A DNA stretch of 64,000 bases, from the NCBI GenBank assembly GCA_951640165.1, contig OX621234.1, positions 28,214,549 through 28,278,548 on the forward strand, read 5' to 3'. Under the pieces are notes generated by a model. The model worked only from the letters and a program-made list of their open reading frames with translations. It was not told the origin of the DNA and made no database searches. Every line of letters starts with the position of its first letter. Positions within the stretch are counted from its first letter, which is position 1. Below are positions 15,571-26,692 of the stretch, in pieces. A program made the translations under genes and the position numbers. The DNA comes from Pseudoips prasinana. Its lineage: Eukaryota > Arthropoda > Insecta > Lepidoptera > Nolidae.

Positions 15571-16362
15571 GTGAGTATTTGTGCGCTCGAAAAATCCTAA
15601 AACTGTTCCAGTTTCTAGAATAAACTTGACGATATTTGAGATCGTTCGAAAACCTCATCCTTGGTCACACCCGCTTTTTTCTGACAAGGGAACTTCATAA
15701 TGTAGCTCCCATATGGATATACACTTGCCATTGTAAACGCTCCATCGTCCATTCTGTTTCTATTTTACATTGCTGATATTTTAATTAATGTTTAAAACCA
15801 AAATGTAGGTCAAAGAGCATATAACAACATTATAACTAAAAACCATAGAGAACATTGAGTAATTAAATTCAAATTACAATCACAAAAAAAAGATGTATTT
15901 GCAACACCCTGACAGGGTTCATGTTTGTTACTTACTTTTATATTTAAACACCTATTTTATTTTATTTATATTTGTACCTTACACATGAAATAAAGAACGC
16001 GATAAAGAGCTTGAACTTTAACCTATAATGTACTCAGTGACCGTCGCATCTTGAATAATATCAGTGATCGAATTATGTGTGATGTGTCATTGATTTAATA
16101 AGTACCATTAGAAAACAATATGTATCATAGATAAGCAGAAAATTCTTGCAGAAGATTATCTCTGGATTTTTCAAATGTTTCATTTTAGAAAATTTTGAAT
16201 TTGGCAGTTATTTGAATTTTATCTTTTCATCGTATTATTCACTGAGCATGAAGACAATGTTATACAAAATTTACAAAGTATGAAATTATTAATTTACTTA
16301 ATGTATTGTCCTTAGTGTTGTTTACTGTTTATTGTACTAACAACTCATTTTTAACGAAAACG
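15571..16362. other. Spacer or 5' region of the protamine-like gene
   Basis: No exon is evident. The open frame continues upstream of the ATG at 16363 back to a possible acceptor, TTAG, at 16315. A spliced 5' UTR or an upstream exon is therefore possible. Confidence 0.3.
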
Positions 16363-16722
16363 ATGGCGTATGACGATGACGAGCTGCTGGAACAAGAGGA
16401 GAATACTTCCAAGCTGGTAATGACCACTTTCTACAAAGTGGCAAATGAAAATGGTGCTACGGCATCGGAAATCACCAAATACTTGGAGGACAAATTCGGT
16501 GACGTGTGGAGAACGAGCCACTTGCAGGAGAAGGCAGAAGCGACTTTGAGGAGAAGTGCGGTGTTAGGATTCTTAGAACGCCGCGGAGATCGCTACATAG
16601 CGGATCTGTCACGCAAGATGGCATGCTGTCGCCGTCGCCGTCGCCGCCCCTGTCGTCGCAGACGGAGGCGCCGCAGCTGTCGCCGACGCCGTCGACGCAG
16701 GCCTTGTTGCTGCAAAAAATGA
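16363..16722 (+). CDS. Winged-helix-like protein with Cys/Arg protamine-like tail
   Basis: 119 residues. Residues 1-14 are acidic. Residues 15-82 look like a compact helical, H1/winged-helix-type domain ('TTFYKVANENGATASEITKY', 'EKAEATLRRSAVLGFLERRG'). Residues 88-119 are protamine-like: three runs of 6-7 Arg separated by PC and SC, ending in CCCKK, with 20 Arg and 7 Cys in 32 residues. Arg clusters bind DNA and Cys can cross-link, as in sperm nuclear proteins, so a role in male germ-line chromatin packing is inferred rather than shown. The start is the first ATG preceding the acidic segment. Tail codons are a mixed CGC/CGT/CGA/CGG/AGG set, so it is not a simple DNA triplet repeat. I do not know the family name. 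Confidence 0.72.
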   Translation: MAYDDDELLEQEENTSKLVMTTFYKVANENGATASEITKYLEDKFGDVWRTSHLQEKAEATLRRSAVLGFLERRGDRYIADLSRKMACCRRRRRRPCRRRRRRRSCRRRRRRRPCCCKK

Positions 16723-16756
16723 TACCACTCGCTAAGCCTGCTTTCATTGAAATCTT

Positions 16757-16818
16757 AATAAATATTTTACCTTTACCAAATATTTGGTTTATTTTATTTG
16801 AATACAAGCTGTAATAAA
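16757..16818 (+). terminator. Two poly(A) signals after the protamine-like gene
   Basis: AATAAA occurs at 16757-16762, 35 bases after the stop, and again at 16813-16818. Close spacing to the stop supports a short 3' UTR and a genuine 3' end. Confidence 0.6.
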
Positions 16819-17095
16819 TACTGATAAAGACGTAAGTATTCTAATCAGAATCCCAAGTAATAACTTTAATGTCAACGTACTGTAGTTACCGTTATATCCA
16901 CACTGTTAGTAATTAGGCAAAAATGTATTGCAGTATTGTGAAAAATGTTCGAACAACAGCATATAAGACTTATATAATATGACTTCATAAAAGTGCAAAC
17001 TGCGATAAGCGTAGAGATATCGAGCTCCGGACAATCCGTAGACGCATTCATTATCTGCCATCCATGCTGCCATCATACCAAGGGCTAATTTACAT

Positions 17096-17299
17096 TCAAG
17101 TTGCTGGTTTACTATGGTGAACTTTGAACCTATCCTTGTTGGTTACGTATACCGTAACAATGTTAGGTACTTTCAAATTGGAATTGTCATTTTTGTTCAC
17201 AGTGATGTATGTGGCTTGAGCACTTGCGCTTTTTTCCGCCGTGGCAGTGAATGCTATCGGTAAACATCCTGTTAAAAATGCGAGCCATATTTTTATCAT
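17096..17299 (-). CDS. Candidate small secreted peptide
   Basis: 67 residues. It starts 'MIKIWLAFLTGCLPIAFTAT', a textbook signal peptide (basic n-region, hydrophobic core), with possible cleavage after Ala-21 or a nearby small residue. The mature part is polar ('ITVNKNDNSNLKVPNIVTVY') with no Cys. No homologue comes to mind, and no AATAAA follows within 200 bases on this strand. It could be a real short gene, the first exon of a longer one, or chance. Confidence 0.35.
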   Translation of the reverse strand: MIKIWLAFLTGCLPIAFTATAEKSASAQATYITVNKNDNSNLKVPNIVTVYVTNKDRFKVHHSKPAT

Positions 17300-17439
17300 A
17301 GAAAATAAAAAACGCTACTGAAGAAAGTAACGGATGAAACAAAAACCGTAACCATAACTAAAATTCAGTCCTGCGAACCACCACATCAATAATATATCTT
17401 TTAAGATAAGATAAAAAAGAACATTTTTTTTTGCAATTA

Positions 17440-17850
17440 TGAAATACTAGCGGTTTTACCCCCGTTTAGCCAGTAGGGTTGCGTTTCCTACAGTGAGCAT
17501 TGAGCGAAGTGCAATCTTCACATTGGTTTTTCCAGCCTAAGCTCAGTTATCCGTTGTTTCAAAAAAACGCGATTTCTTACTGTTACCGCCTTCACCATGA
17601 GTAGGTACTCCTAGCTTATGTTAAAATCAATTTAGAGATAATTTTCGCATCAGGTAACGGTCACGTCACGCTGAATAACTTAAATTTTATATATTTCTGG
17701 AGCTTGTAGCCCATAAACGGATGGAAATATGAAAAAGTATACATAATCAAAGTTATAGAAAATTTTATAAGCTTTCATTTCATCTTAGATCATTTTATGC
17801 TAAAACGCACCATTTTAAAGATATTAGCGAAAAACCTAAAATTGAGGTCT
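17440..17850 (+). repeat. Insect dispersed repeat with 'ACTAGCGGTTTTACCC' hallmark
   Basis: It starts 'ATACTAGCGGTTTTACCCCC'. Its 'TAGC...TTTACCC' opening resembles the start of the repeat at 44338 and the inverted end of 29070-29371. Its body ('GTAGCCCATAAACGGATGG') has no coding capacity. It is probably an old non-autonomous element, but the class is unresolved. Confidence 0.4.
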
Positions 17851-17929
17851 TTGTCCCCCCCTCCCCTCCCCTCTCTTCGTTTTCTCTCTAAGTACTCTGA
17901 ACAAGTTTCTGAAAGAATCACTTAGGTTC

Positions 17930-18741
17930 CCGCTCACGCACTCTATACCCTCCTTTGTACAGAGTGATACAGGGAGATGTTATACCTCCGAAACTGTTCA
18001 CCGCTGCATTAGAAGATATATTTAAGCTTCTGGACTGGACACAGCTTCGATTTGTCAACCATATAGTAGTCACGGGTGAGGACCTTGGAATACCTCATTA
18101 TGCTCGATGACCTCAGTAGTGCCCTCAACAAGTGGGTCTGAAAATAAACATGGATAGGACGAACATCATGGCGAGCATCCAAGTTGCAGAATCAGTTTAT
18201 TGTTTTTGTTGGAAAGTTTAATGTTGGAGAATCAACACTCGAAGAACTGTATTTTCCTAGGAAAGACCATCCAACTAGGTAGGTCCAATTTCGAGAAAGA
18301 AGTTAATCGTAGTATCCAACTCCAAATCCAAACCAAACCCATCTAATCCCAAAATCCGCAATGTCTCAAGTCTGAAGTCTTCGACCAGTCTTGTTGCCCG
18401 TGACGACTTACGGAATAGAGACGTGGTCATTCACTATAGATCTTATAAGATGACTTAGGTTCACTCAAAGAGCCTTGGAAAGGACTATGCTTGGTGTTTC
18501 CCTGCGCGATCGAGTCAGAAATGTTGCAGGCGAACCAAAATCACAGACATAGCTCGAAAAATTGCCAAGCTGAAGACGCAGTGGGCAAGGCACATAGCTC
18601 GTAGAACTGACGGCAATTGATTGATCGATCGATTGACGACTGATGAACTTGTGAGGGTCGTTGGAAGCCACTGGATGCGGGTAGCGCAAGACCAGCAATC
18701 GTGGTGATCTTCTGGGGAGGCATTTGTCCTTTGTCTTGGGT
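17930..18741 (+). pseudogene. Degraded RTE LINE fragment (RT core to 3' end)
   Basis: Nucleotide blocks match the RTE copy at 22840-23555: 'GAAACTGTTCACCGCTGCAT' (RT motif), 'AAGCTTCTGGACTGG', 'CAAAGAGCCTTGGAAAGG', 'CCCTGCGCGATCGAGTCAGA' and 'GAAGCCACTGGATGCGGGTA'. The frame is broken many times. The reverse transcriptase is dead and only marks an old insertion. Confidence 0.8.
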
Positions 18742-18985
18742 AATAGTAAGTCGGTGTTGGGTCACGCGTATCGTGAATATTTAACGGTGTCGCCGGCTCA
18801 TAACGTCTAAAAACGGGAACTCAACGAACGATGGTAACTAATTGTTACTATCGTTAATAGTAAGTCCGTGTTGGGCCCCGCGTATCGTAAATATTTAACG
18901 GTGGCGCCGGCTCATAACGTCTAAAAACGGGAACTCAACGAACAATGGTAACTAATTGTTAACATCGTTAATAGTAAGTCAAACG
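18742..18985 (+). repeat. Tandem duplication, 114-bp unit
   Basis: Units begin 'AATAGTAAGTCNGTGTTGGG' at 18742 and 18856, and the first bases recur at 18970 before diverging. The two full units are more than 90% alike by eye and end in 'GGTAACTAATTGTTA'. The array begins exactly where the RTE tail stops. Confidence 0.85.
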
Positions 18986-19039
18986 ACTACATCCGGGACC
19001 GACAGCTTGACGTGCCCCTCAAAGTATGCAAACGCTCAG

Positions 19040-19330
19040 AAAAAACTTGAGAGGTGTCAAGGGACACCCGGATGGAACGAAGTCATTTCTTATTATTTAT
19101 TATGTACAAAAAACCTGTATACACTCAACAAAAATAATCGTCGCGACACCACACTGTTCAATGCGAAATAGAAATGAAAATATCTGGCTTGCTTTCTATA
19201 AGAGAGAGACAGACAGAGAAACATGCGCACGCCGCACAGCTGCAAAAAGTGTCGTGACAACTTTTCGTAAGAATTATTTCCGTCTAGCCCCCTTTCACAG
19301 CGCGCGATAAGGAACTTCGTTCCAATAAAA
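19040..19330 (+). repeat. Lepidopteran dispersed repeat ('AAGGAACTTCGTTCC' family)
   Basis: Contains 'GATGGAACGAAGTCATTTCT', 'AAGAGAGAGACAGACAGAGA', 'CCGTCTAGCCCCC' and 'GCGCGATAAGGAACTTCGTT'. I recognise this combination as a common non-coding repeat in moth genomes. Its class is uncertain. It explains the small open frames on both strands here. Confidence 0.5.
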
Positions 19331-19577
19331 CCACTTTGTTGATCACACATCTGTAGACTGACCGCATGCCTAGGTGCTTAACTTCGCGGTCATTTACGGG
19401 CGATTTTTGTTGAAAGCATATATTAATAGTATAAAGTTTTAAATTTTTCTTATATATCTGGGTAGTTGTAGTAGTGTTGTAGTTTTTGTTATATATCTGG
19501 GCGTGTGGGGACACGTGTTTTGATGACTTAAGAGGCTCATATTTCGCTAAATATACATCTGAATGTGAAAATCTCAA

Positions 19578-20032
19578 CTGGTATTTCTGAAAACATATCC
19601 AACGACACCATAAACAATAGGCTATGTATATGTGTACGAGTTACAATAATCTATGGACTCCAAAACGACCAAAGTGATTTTGATAAAATATTCAGAATCT
19701 TAATAAATAATATCCCACCAACTGTGATCTAGATTTTTCAACCCGATGTTGATGATTTTTGTGTCTGTAAACCAGTGTGTCCTGTGATAGTTTGGACATT
19801 GAATCGGATCCTTATAGATGGGGCTGTTATCAGATTCCGGTTCTTTTTCTACTGAGAATAAAACCGACGACTGCTGTAAAGAAAATATTTATAAGGTACT
19901 TAGGTATTTTTTATCACTCACATCTCAAAATCTATCGGTCAGATTGACATAAAATTTGGTGTGTTGTAGGCATTGTATAGTCTATCAGCTTACAGAATAT
20001 TACTAAATCATTGATGATGGATGGCAGAGTAA
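19578..20032. other. Intergenic stretch
   Basis: No gene, RNA or structured repeat that I can support. Confidence 0.3.
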
Positions 20033-20302
20033 ATTACGTTTTTTAGGGTTCCGCGCCCAAAGGGTAAAACGTGACCTTATTACTAAGACTTCGCTGTCTG
20101 TCTGTCTGTCCTTCCGTCTGTCACCAGGCTTTATCTCATGAACCGTGATGGTTAGACAGTTGAAATTTAAATGAAATACTAAAAACCAAAAAGAAAAAAT
20201 ATTTAAGGGGGCTCCCATACAACAAACGTGATTTTTTTGCTTATTTATAGACGGAAGTACGGAACCCTTCGTGCGCGTGTCTGACTCGCACTTGGCCAGT
20301 TT
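20033..20302 (+). repeat. Lepidopteran microsatellite-carrying element ('GGGTTCCG...GTCTGTCT...CACTTGGCC')
   Basis: Begins 'TTTTTTAGGGTTCCGCGCCC', carries a (GTCT)n run, 'CACCAGGCTTTATCTCATGA' and a late 'TACGGAACCCTT', and ends 'GACTCGCACTTGGCCAGTTT'. This is a very familiar lepidopteran repeat. GGGTTCCG near the start and CGGAACCC near the end form an inverted pair. It has no coding role. Confidence 0.7.
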
Positions 20303-20945
20303 TCATTCAAGGATCAATATTGATCCACTGCCACTGACACATGGGGTAGTAAACAATGAATCACTTCCTGGTTAACAATAGGTCTAAGGGTTTTATAGGT
20401 AATAAAAGACATTTGACCATGAAATTACATATATAATTAACAAAAAAATAATTAATAAAATAACAACAATTATTTAAAAATAAAAATCGTCTTTTCGTAC
20501 TATTACTATACATACTTCATACTATACAAATAAAATCAAAATAAACTATTTTTCAAGAATAGTTTATTGTAACTATAACTATTTTCTTAAGGCGCTGCAA
20601 TTATTAAATAAAATTAATTAAAACAGTTAACGACATTTTGTCGTGATTAAACTTCTTTAGGAGTGTTTAGCACTTTTTCACTTCAAAGAAGTTTTCACTT
20701 CAAAAAGTAAATAGATTTCCCAAAAATTCTAATACCATGGTTTTTTCAAATACTATTGAGTCTAATACTTTCAGTTAGACTACAAACGGTTTTTTCGTAA
20801 TGGTCCTCTGACTAACGCGACTAATTCTGAGAAATTAGGAACCGGAGATCAGTTGTTAGTCCACAGGGACTACTTTCAGTCTTGTTATTTATTTAGTTCA
20901 ACCACATAATGCATACTGTATCTGATGTGCATAACAATTACGGTG
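20303..20945. other. AT-rich intergenic stretch
   Basis: Contains an inverted 'AAATAAAATC'/'AATAAACTATTTTTCAAGAATAGTTTATT' region, whose core 'AATAAACTATT' and 'AATAGTTTATT' form an 11-bp snap-back at about 20540-20568. Nothing else is supported. Confidence 0.3.
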
Positions 20946-21024
20946 TACAGACGCCAGCACATCCAGCTACCCCAATCTGACAAATTTATTTTATAGATTT
21001 TCGACTTTATGACAAAAACATAAG

Positions 21025-23555
21025 GCTTTTTGGCGGTGTGGCTGACGGCCATAAAGAATATCGCCACCCTCTCTCATCCCGTCAGGGCACGTAGAAGGCG
21101 TCCCGAGGGAATACATACACCAGAGAACGGGCAGCAGCATTCTCCTGCGTACCATATTCATCTTACTGCGATCGCCAACCCGTCTGCCAATCGTGGCGAT
21201 TATGGCAAATGCCCTCAAATGAAGGACACAACTGAACTGCGGCCCCCAGTCCCCGGCAGCCCTGCTATTCCCAGCCGTGGTAACAGCCGTGATTACGGCA
21301 GGGCAGGGAGTGCTAAGAATTCTCGGCAGATTCCGCCTTACGATAACCGACGTCCTCTAGCCCTGGCAACGAATATTATAACACACGTACACTGAGGTCG
21401 GACGAGAAGAGGAGGAGGACTTGATAACACTGACATCCAGAAACCTGCTCTATAACCGAGAGGGTGACCAACTATCCCAAGGTGGTGCGGGTTCATAGTC
21501 CACAAGTCCCTCGTGAACAACCTAGTGAAAATCGAGAGAGTGTCGACGAGGGTTGCGTACATTATACTCAGAATCACCAAGCGGTAATTGTTGAAGGTTA
21601 TACAGGTATACGCACCCACTTCGACATACTCCGATGTTGCAGTTGAGGTCATGTATGAGAGCATATCTAGAGCCATACATACCTCGAACTCTTATTTCAC
21701 TGTGGTCATGGGAGACTTCAACGCGAAGCTGGGCAAACGAATCAGTGATGAGCTGAAAGTGGGGTAATTTGGGACCGGGGATCGAAACCCCCAGGCCAAA
21801 TGTTGGCTGACTTCATGGAGAAGGAGGGACCTGGGTGAACTCCGATGGGAAAACTAGAAACGAGATAGACTTCATCTTGTCGACGAGGAGACAAGTATTC
21901 AATGATGTCTCTGTGATCAATGCGGTTCAAACCGGGAGCGATCACTCGAGAGGTCCGTGACTGAAGAAGTCTACGCTCCATCCCATACCGTTCCACGTCC
22001 AAAACACCGAACCCTTTCAACTTGAACTTCAGAACCAATTCGAGTACCTAGCAGACTGCGAAGAAGTGGATGCATACAGGTTCGTAGAAACTGTCCATAC
22101 GGCTGGGTCTAAGTTTTATAAAACCCGCCGTACAAATGGAACCAAAAAGATCTCCGACTATACCCTACAGCTTATGGAAGAAAGACGGAAAATGATTCTA
22201 ACGTCCTCATATGATGCTGCCAGATACAGGCAGCTCAACAGACAGATCTCAAAGTCTCTGTCTCGCAAACACACGATTGAATGGCTCTCAGACAACTGGA
22301 AAACAACAAGGCTGATGTAGTTACAGCTAAGCTTCTGAAAGCGGGAGGTACACCGATCCTGCGGGCCCTTCAGAAGTTCCGAGAATCAACTCCATCATAC
22401 TCGAGGATCAAACGCCAAAAGCATAGCACAGGAGTGTGGTGGTACTTTTCTTCAAAAAGAGCGACAAAACTCTGTAGGAGAATTACTGACCCATCTCAGC
22501 CATGTTTACAAGTTGTTTTCGAGAATCATTACGAATCGTCTTGCACGCAGGTTTGACGACTTCCAGCCTCCACTCTTACAGTAGCATAGACCACATACAT
22601 ACGCTGTGGTAAGTTATACAGAAGACCGAGGAGTATATACAGCCATTATGCTTAGCGTTTATGGACTATGAGAAAGACTTTGATTCTGTCGAATCATGGG
22701 CCGTGCTGCAGTCTCTTCAAAGGTGCCAAATTGACTATCGTTATGTCCAGGTGTTAAAATGCTTGTACGAAAACGCCACCATGTCAGTCCGACTTCAGGA
22801 CCAGAACTTTAAACCTATTCAATTGCAGCGAGGCGTGAGACAGGGAGACGTCATATCTCCGAAACTGTTCACCGCTGCATTGGAAGATGTCTTCAAGCTT
22901 CTGGACTGGGAAGGCTTTGGCATCAATGACAAAGGCGATCAATACATCACCCGCTTTCAATTTGCCGACGATAGAGTAGTCATGGCTGAGACCCTAGAAG
23001 ACCTCGGTACAGTGCTCGATGGCCTCAGCACAGTCTCTCAATGAACTGAAAATGAAGACGGATAAGACGAAAATCATGTCGAACATTCATGTTGTACCCA
23101 CTCAAGTGCAGGTGGGGACTCTGTACTTGAAGTTGTAGACGACTATATTTACCAGTAATGCCTTATAGAACAGAGACGTGGTCGCTTACTATGGGCCTCA
23201 TCAGAAGGCTCAAGGTCACCCAAAGAGCAATGGAGAGGGCTATGCTTGGGGTATCCCTGCGCGATCGAATCAAAAACGTCGAGCGAACCAAAGTAGCAGA
23301 CGTAGCCCAAAGAATTGCCAAACTGAAGTGGCAGTGAGCAGTGGGCAGCTTGTAGAACCAACAGCCGATGGGGTAGAAAGGTTCTCGAGTGGCAACCACG
23401 AACCGGCGCGTGAGTAGATACCCTACATGATGGACTGACGATCTTGCAAAGGTCGCAGGAAGCCGTTGGATGCGGGCAGCGCTGGACTGGATATTGCGTA
23501 GATCCTTGGGGGAGGCCATTGTCCAGCAGTGGAAGTCTTTTCGGCTGATATGATG
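21025..23555 (+). pseudogene. RTE-clade LINE, near full span but broken
   Basis: A 5' non-coding region (to about 21460) is followed by an endonuclease remnant and then an RT remnant. The endonuclease keeps 'VVMGDFNAKLGKRISDE' at about 21700 and a 'FILSTRR' stretch, but in several frames. The RT keeps 'LQRGVRQGDVISPKLFTAAL' and a 'FQFADDRVVMAE' active-site box within 22661-23044. The C-terminal region reads 'LFERAMLGVSLRDRI'-like in shifted frames and the 3' end is (GATGAT)n. At about 2.5 kb it is shorter than the usual 3.2 kb or more, so internal deletions are present. It cannot encode active protein. Confidence 0.85.
22661..23044 (+). pseudogene. RTE reverse-transcriptase core fragment
   Basis: 127 open residues covering RT motifs from 'MDYEKDFDSV' (first catalytic Asp region) through 'RQGDVISPKLF' to 'FADDRVVMA' (FADD catalytic box). 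The frame stops before the thumb. The flanking frame is shifted, so this is a relic. Confidence 0.8.
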
Positions 23556-23620
23556 ATAAGATTCACTTTTAATTGAGGAAATTTTACAGATTGGGGTAGC
23601 TTGATGTGCTGGTGTCTGTA

Positions 23621-23985
23621 CATAACATTAACCATTACTATAAATTATAGAAGTATTTTTGACATGAATGGAATTAAATCTAAAACTTAAAACTACTACT
23701 ACTTAAAACTACGTGTAACATTTATGAACCGAATTAATATAACAAAAGTATTTTTTAAATTGAATTTAAATTCGCTAAACGAAGTACTAAATATGTTATT
23801 TGGATCGCGACTTTATAGAGCATTGTACTGATCAAGAATTCTGTGATAGGTGATTGACGGCCCAAATTGGTCTCGAAAACTCCATATGAAATATTTTGCT
23901 AATTTTGTGTCTAAGGTATAGATAAAAACCTTTTTTTAGAAGACAGTTGCAATGTATTTTATTATTGATTATTTTATAAAGAAAA
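23621..23985. other. AT-rich spacer
   Basis: Nothing that I can support. Confidence 0.3.
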
Positions 23986-23989
23986 GAAA

Positions 23990-25430
23990 GTTAAGCATCG
24001 ATGACTGTTGAACATAATGAACTCCTATGAGTGAAGCCGCTAGTAAAAAAGGCAAGACTTCCAGTAAGTAATAAGTTGGATGCTTTCGATTCTTTGCTAT
24101 TGGACAGCATAAAATAGTGACTATACCAAACTAGTATATTCAAGGTCACTTCCGACATGAGCATTGTATAAACATACATATATTTCTTGTTTCTTAAATC
24201 CTACTGTATTCCTTCTTAGAAAACCAAGCATTTGGGCAGTCTTCGCAACAGTTTTGATGATAACATCAAAATCACGGATTTCATTAACTTCTAATAAAGG
24301 GACACCGCCAATATCTTGTGACAAATGATTTTTTTACGGGTGTATTTAATGTGAAAGCATTTATGAACATTGATGGTCATGCAGTTAATGTTACACCAGT
24401 CTGAAATGTCATTGAGGTCATTTTTAATTAATGTAGAATCATGAGTTATTTTAATTGGCTGATAAATTGCGACATTTTACAGTACTTGATTCGATTAGTT
24501 ATATCATTTATAAATAAAAAGCACCGGTGCTATGTGAGAACTCTGTGGTAATCCAGTAACTGCATAATAGGTGTGTGACTCAAATCTATCCACAACCACA
24601 CTTTGAGGTCTATTTAGCTTAGCAAATACGATTCAAACCAATTGAACAGTGTTATTCCAACCCCATAAGCTTGTAACTTTTGCAAAAGAATTACATGAAA
24701 AGCTTTATCGAAGTACTAGAATAATCAGTCCATATTGTATCGACTTGCAAAGCAGTATCCACTTCTTGAGTAATAAAATAATTAAGAGCCACTCCTAAAT
24801 CCATGTTGGTGATCAGAAATAAAGCTAGGCTAATTTACAAATAATTTTTAAAAAAATCTGTAATTATTATAGGTCGGTAATTTGTAACATTTGATTGGTC
24901 TCCTTTAATGAATAACGGTACTATACGTGCTTGTTACCATCCGTCCGGAAATATTCCCTCGGCAATGGAACGGATGTATATTAGAGAACTTGGTAACGGT
25001 AGCGAACGGCCACCAAGCTATTTTAAGCACAATATTAATGGCAATGTAATCAGGCCCTGCACCCTACAATCCATCAAGTTTTTTGTATAACAGTTCGTAA
25101 ATTTAGTTCTGTAAATTTTAATATAGACAATAGACATATATTTACAATGGGAATGAGTTAAACCACAAGATGTATGATTAGTAGACATTTTCAAGTATAC
25201 AGAATGAAATTGATCAGCAAAGATTTGCAAAATCATGACCATTTTGTGCAACCTGTCCATATCTATTTTAGCTGGAAATGTAGATTATCCACAGCGTTTG
25301 CTTTTGATGACAACTAAAACAGCTCTTGGATTTTTTGGAAAATGAGATTCTATTGCATTTTTGTACTTGTATCATGTATCCAAAAGTTTATGGCAGCAAT
25401 TGCGGAGTAAGTGAAATTCTATTTCGTCGC
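23990..25430 (-). pseudogene. Decayed jockey-type LINE (RT) on the minus strand
   Basis: Frames on the minus strand show pieces in the right order for a jockey-group RT. First comes 'ILQIFADQFHSVY' (pre-RT, about 25200), then 'GAGPDYIAINIVLK' (about 25060, like GPDGIP..LK), 'TGLPQSSHIAPVLF' (about 24550, like SGVPQGSHLGPLLF) and 'AQMLGFLRRNTVGFKKQ' with 'CLYNAHVGSDLEYTSLV' (about 24130-24240). Each is in a different frame or separated by stops. The upstream endonuclease is missing. The fragment is old and inactive. Confidence 0.75.
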
Positions 25431-26121
25431 GGGGAACTTTGAACTGTCGGAAATAGAATCATTTAAAAGTTTGATCAGTACATTACTAAGCCATGGCAGA
25501 AGACGGGCCTAAGTCGCTTTCTTAATTGGTACATACTCAGCAATTACTTGTCTTAGAATTTCATAAAATGCACTCATGATTTTGTTAACGTCGACACATT
25601 AATTTAAAATGCTATGCCAGTTATAACTACTATTCAACTTCATTTTAACATTTTCATCAAAAAGTTATATAAATACAAACTTTGGATCTGAAACAAGATT
25701 CTCGTACTTAACATTGTCATTGTAAGGAGTATTAACTAATCTACTGGGATGTTTTCTGTAACTATTACTAGGAAAACACAATAGTGTGGTTACATAGATC
25801 TTAGGTATATTGCCGACAACTAAGTTAACTAACGTAACAATAGACGAAATTGGAATAAGTTGTTTGATGACATAAAATCCACAGAGAATAACATAAATTT
25901 ATTGGAGTCATCTGAGTGCAACCACTCAATTATAATAACGTCATTAATGTTGACTTATTTTCAGTAACGTCAGGTTGTTTATATCCTTCTACTAGAAATA
26001 TTACCTACTTTACAAAATTATGAGTATTTTCCCAAAATATTATCACAGCTATTTTCTTATCATAAGAATATATACACAATTATAAGATATAGAATCATAA
26101 GAAACATTATTTTTAGTCTGT
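25431..26121. other. Intergenic stretch
   Basis: AT-rich and without supported features. It may include more LINE 5' remains on the minus strand, but I could not read any motif. Confidence 0.3.
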
Positions 26122-26692
26122 GAAATTTTACCGAAAACTATTGACCGCCGTGTTTTTGCTATATGGATTATTGGACATATTTTTAGATCATCGAAATTTA
26201 CGGTGCTATACAGCGCCGATATACAAAATAATATAATTATATATTGCTATTGTCCGACGCCACTACTTTTTTCTTTTTTGTCAAATTATATTATTATCGT
26301 ATTTTCGCCAGATAAGAACATTTTACGGAATGTTATTTGGTCACAACCTACATATAGCCGGTTAGGTACTCGCTAACATTTACAATATTACCTAAATTAA
26401 AATTGTGTCATAGAAAGTCAATATGCTGTGCTACAAAATTTAGTGAAAGAATCGAGTCGCCGCAAAACCGACTTGATGCAGTCTTCTCTGCCCTACCCCC
26501 TATAGTGTTATTTGAACCCCCATAGGCGCGGAGGGGTTGGACGGATCGCGAGCTGAGGAGCAGGTGGTATGATAGCCGCTGCCGCAGAGACAGGCCAACT
26601 CCGAAGCTGCGATGATGAGCGTTAAAAACATCTGCGACGTTAAACTCGTGTGGGGCCGCCCGAACCTTTCAGCGCCAGAGGCGTGACAGAAA
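26122..26692 (+). repeat. Dispersed repeat family 'R', copy 2
   Basis: Matches the minus strand of 6107-6510 block by block, including 'GAAAACTATTGACCG', 'AAAGTCAATATGCTGTGCTA' and the terminal 'GGCGTGACAGAAA'. This copy has about 190 extra bases (26452-26640) between the last blocks, with higher GC. ORFs on either strand here lack motifs and are taken as chance. Confidence 0.6.

Larger units (their letters stand above)
20946..23620 (+). mobile_element. MITE family 'M', copy 3, split by an RTE LINE
   Basis: The left part (20946-21024) starts TACAGACGCCAGCACATCCA and the right part (23561-23620) ends 'GATGTGCTGGTGTCTGTA'. Joined, they would be about 140 bp, the size of copy 2. The break lies in the middle of the element after 'CATAAG'. 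'ATAAG' also precedes the right part (23556-23560) and is a plausible LINE target duplication. Confidence 0.8.

Noticed and set aside
16472..16814. Overlapping ORFs on both strands of the protamine-like gene ('SPSPSPPLSSQ', Asp/Gly-rich)
   Set aside because: These are alternative frames of the Arg-codon runs; only the + frame from 16363 has a start, a domain-like body and nearby poly(A) signals.
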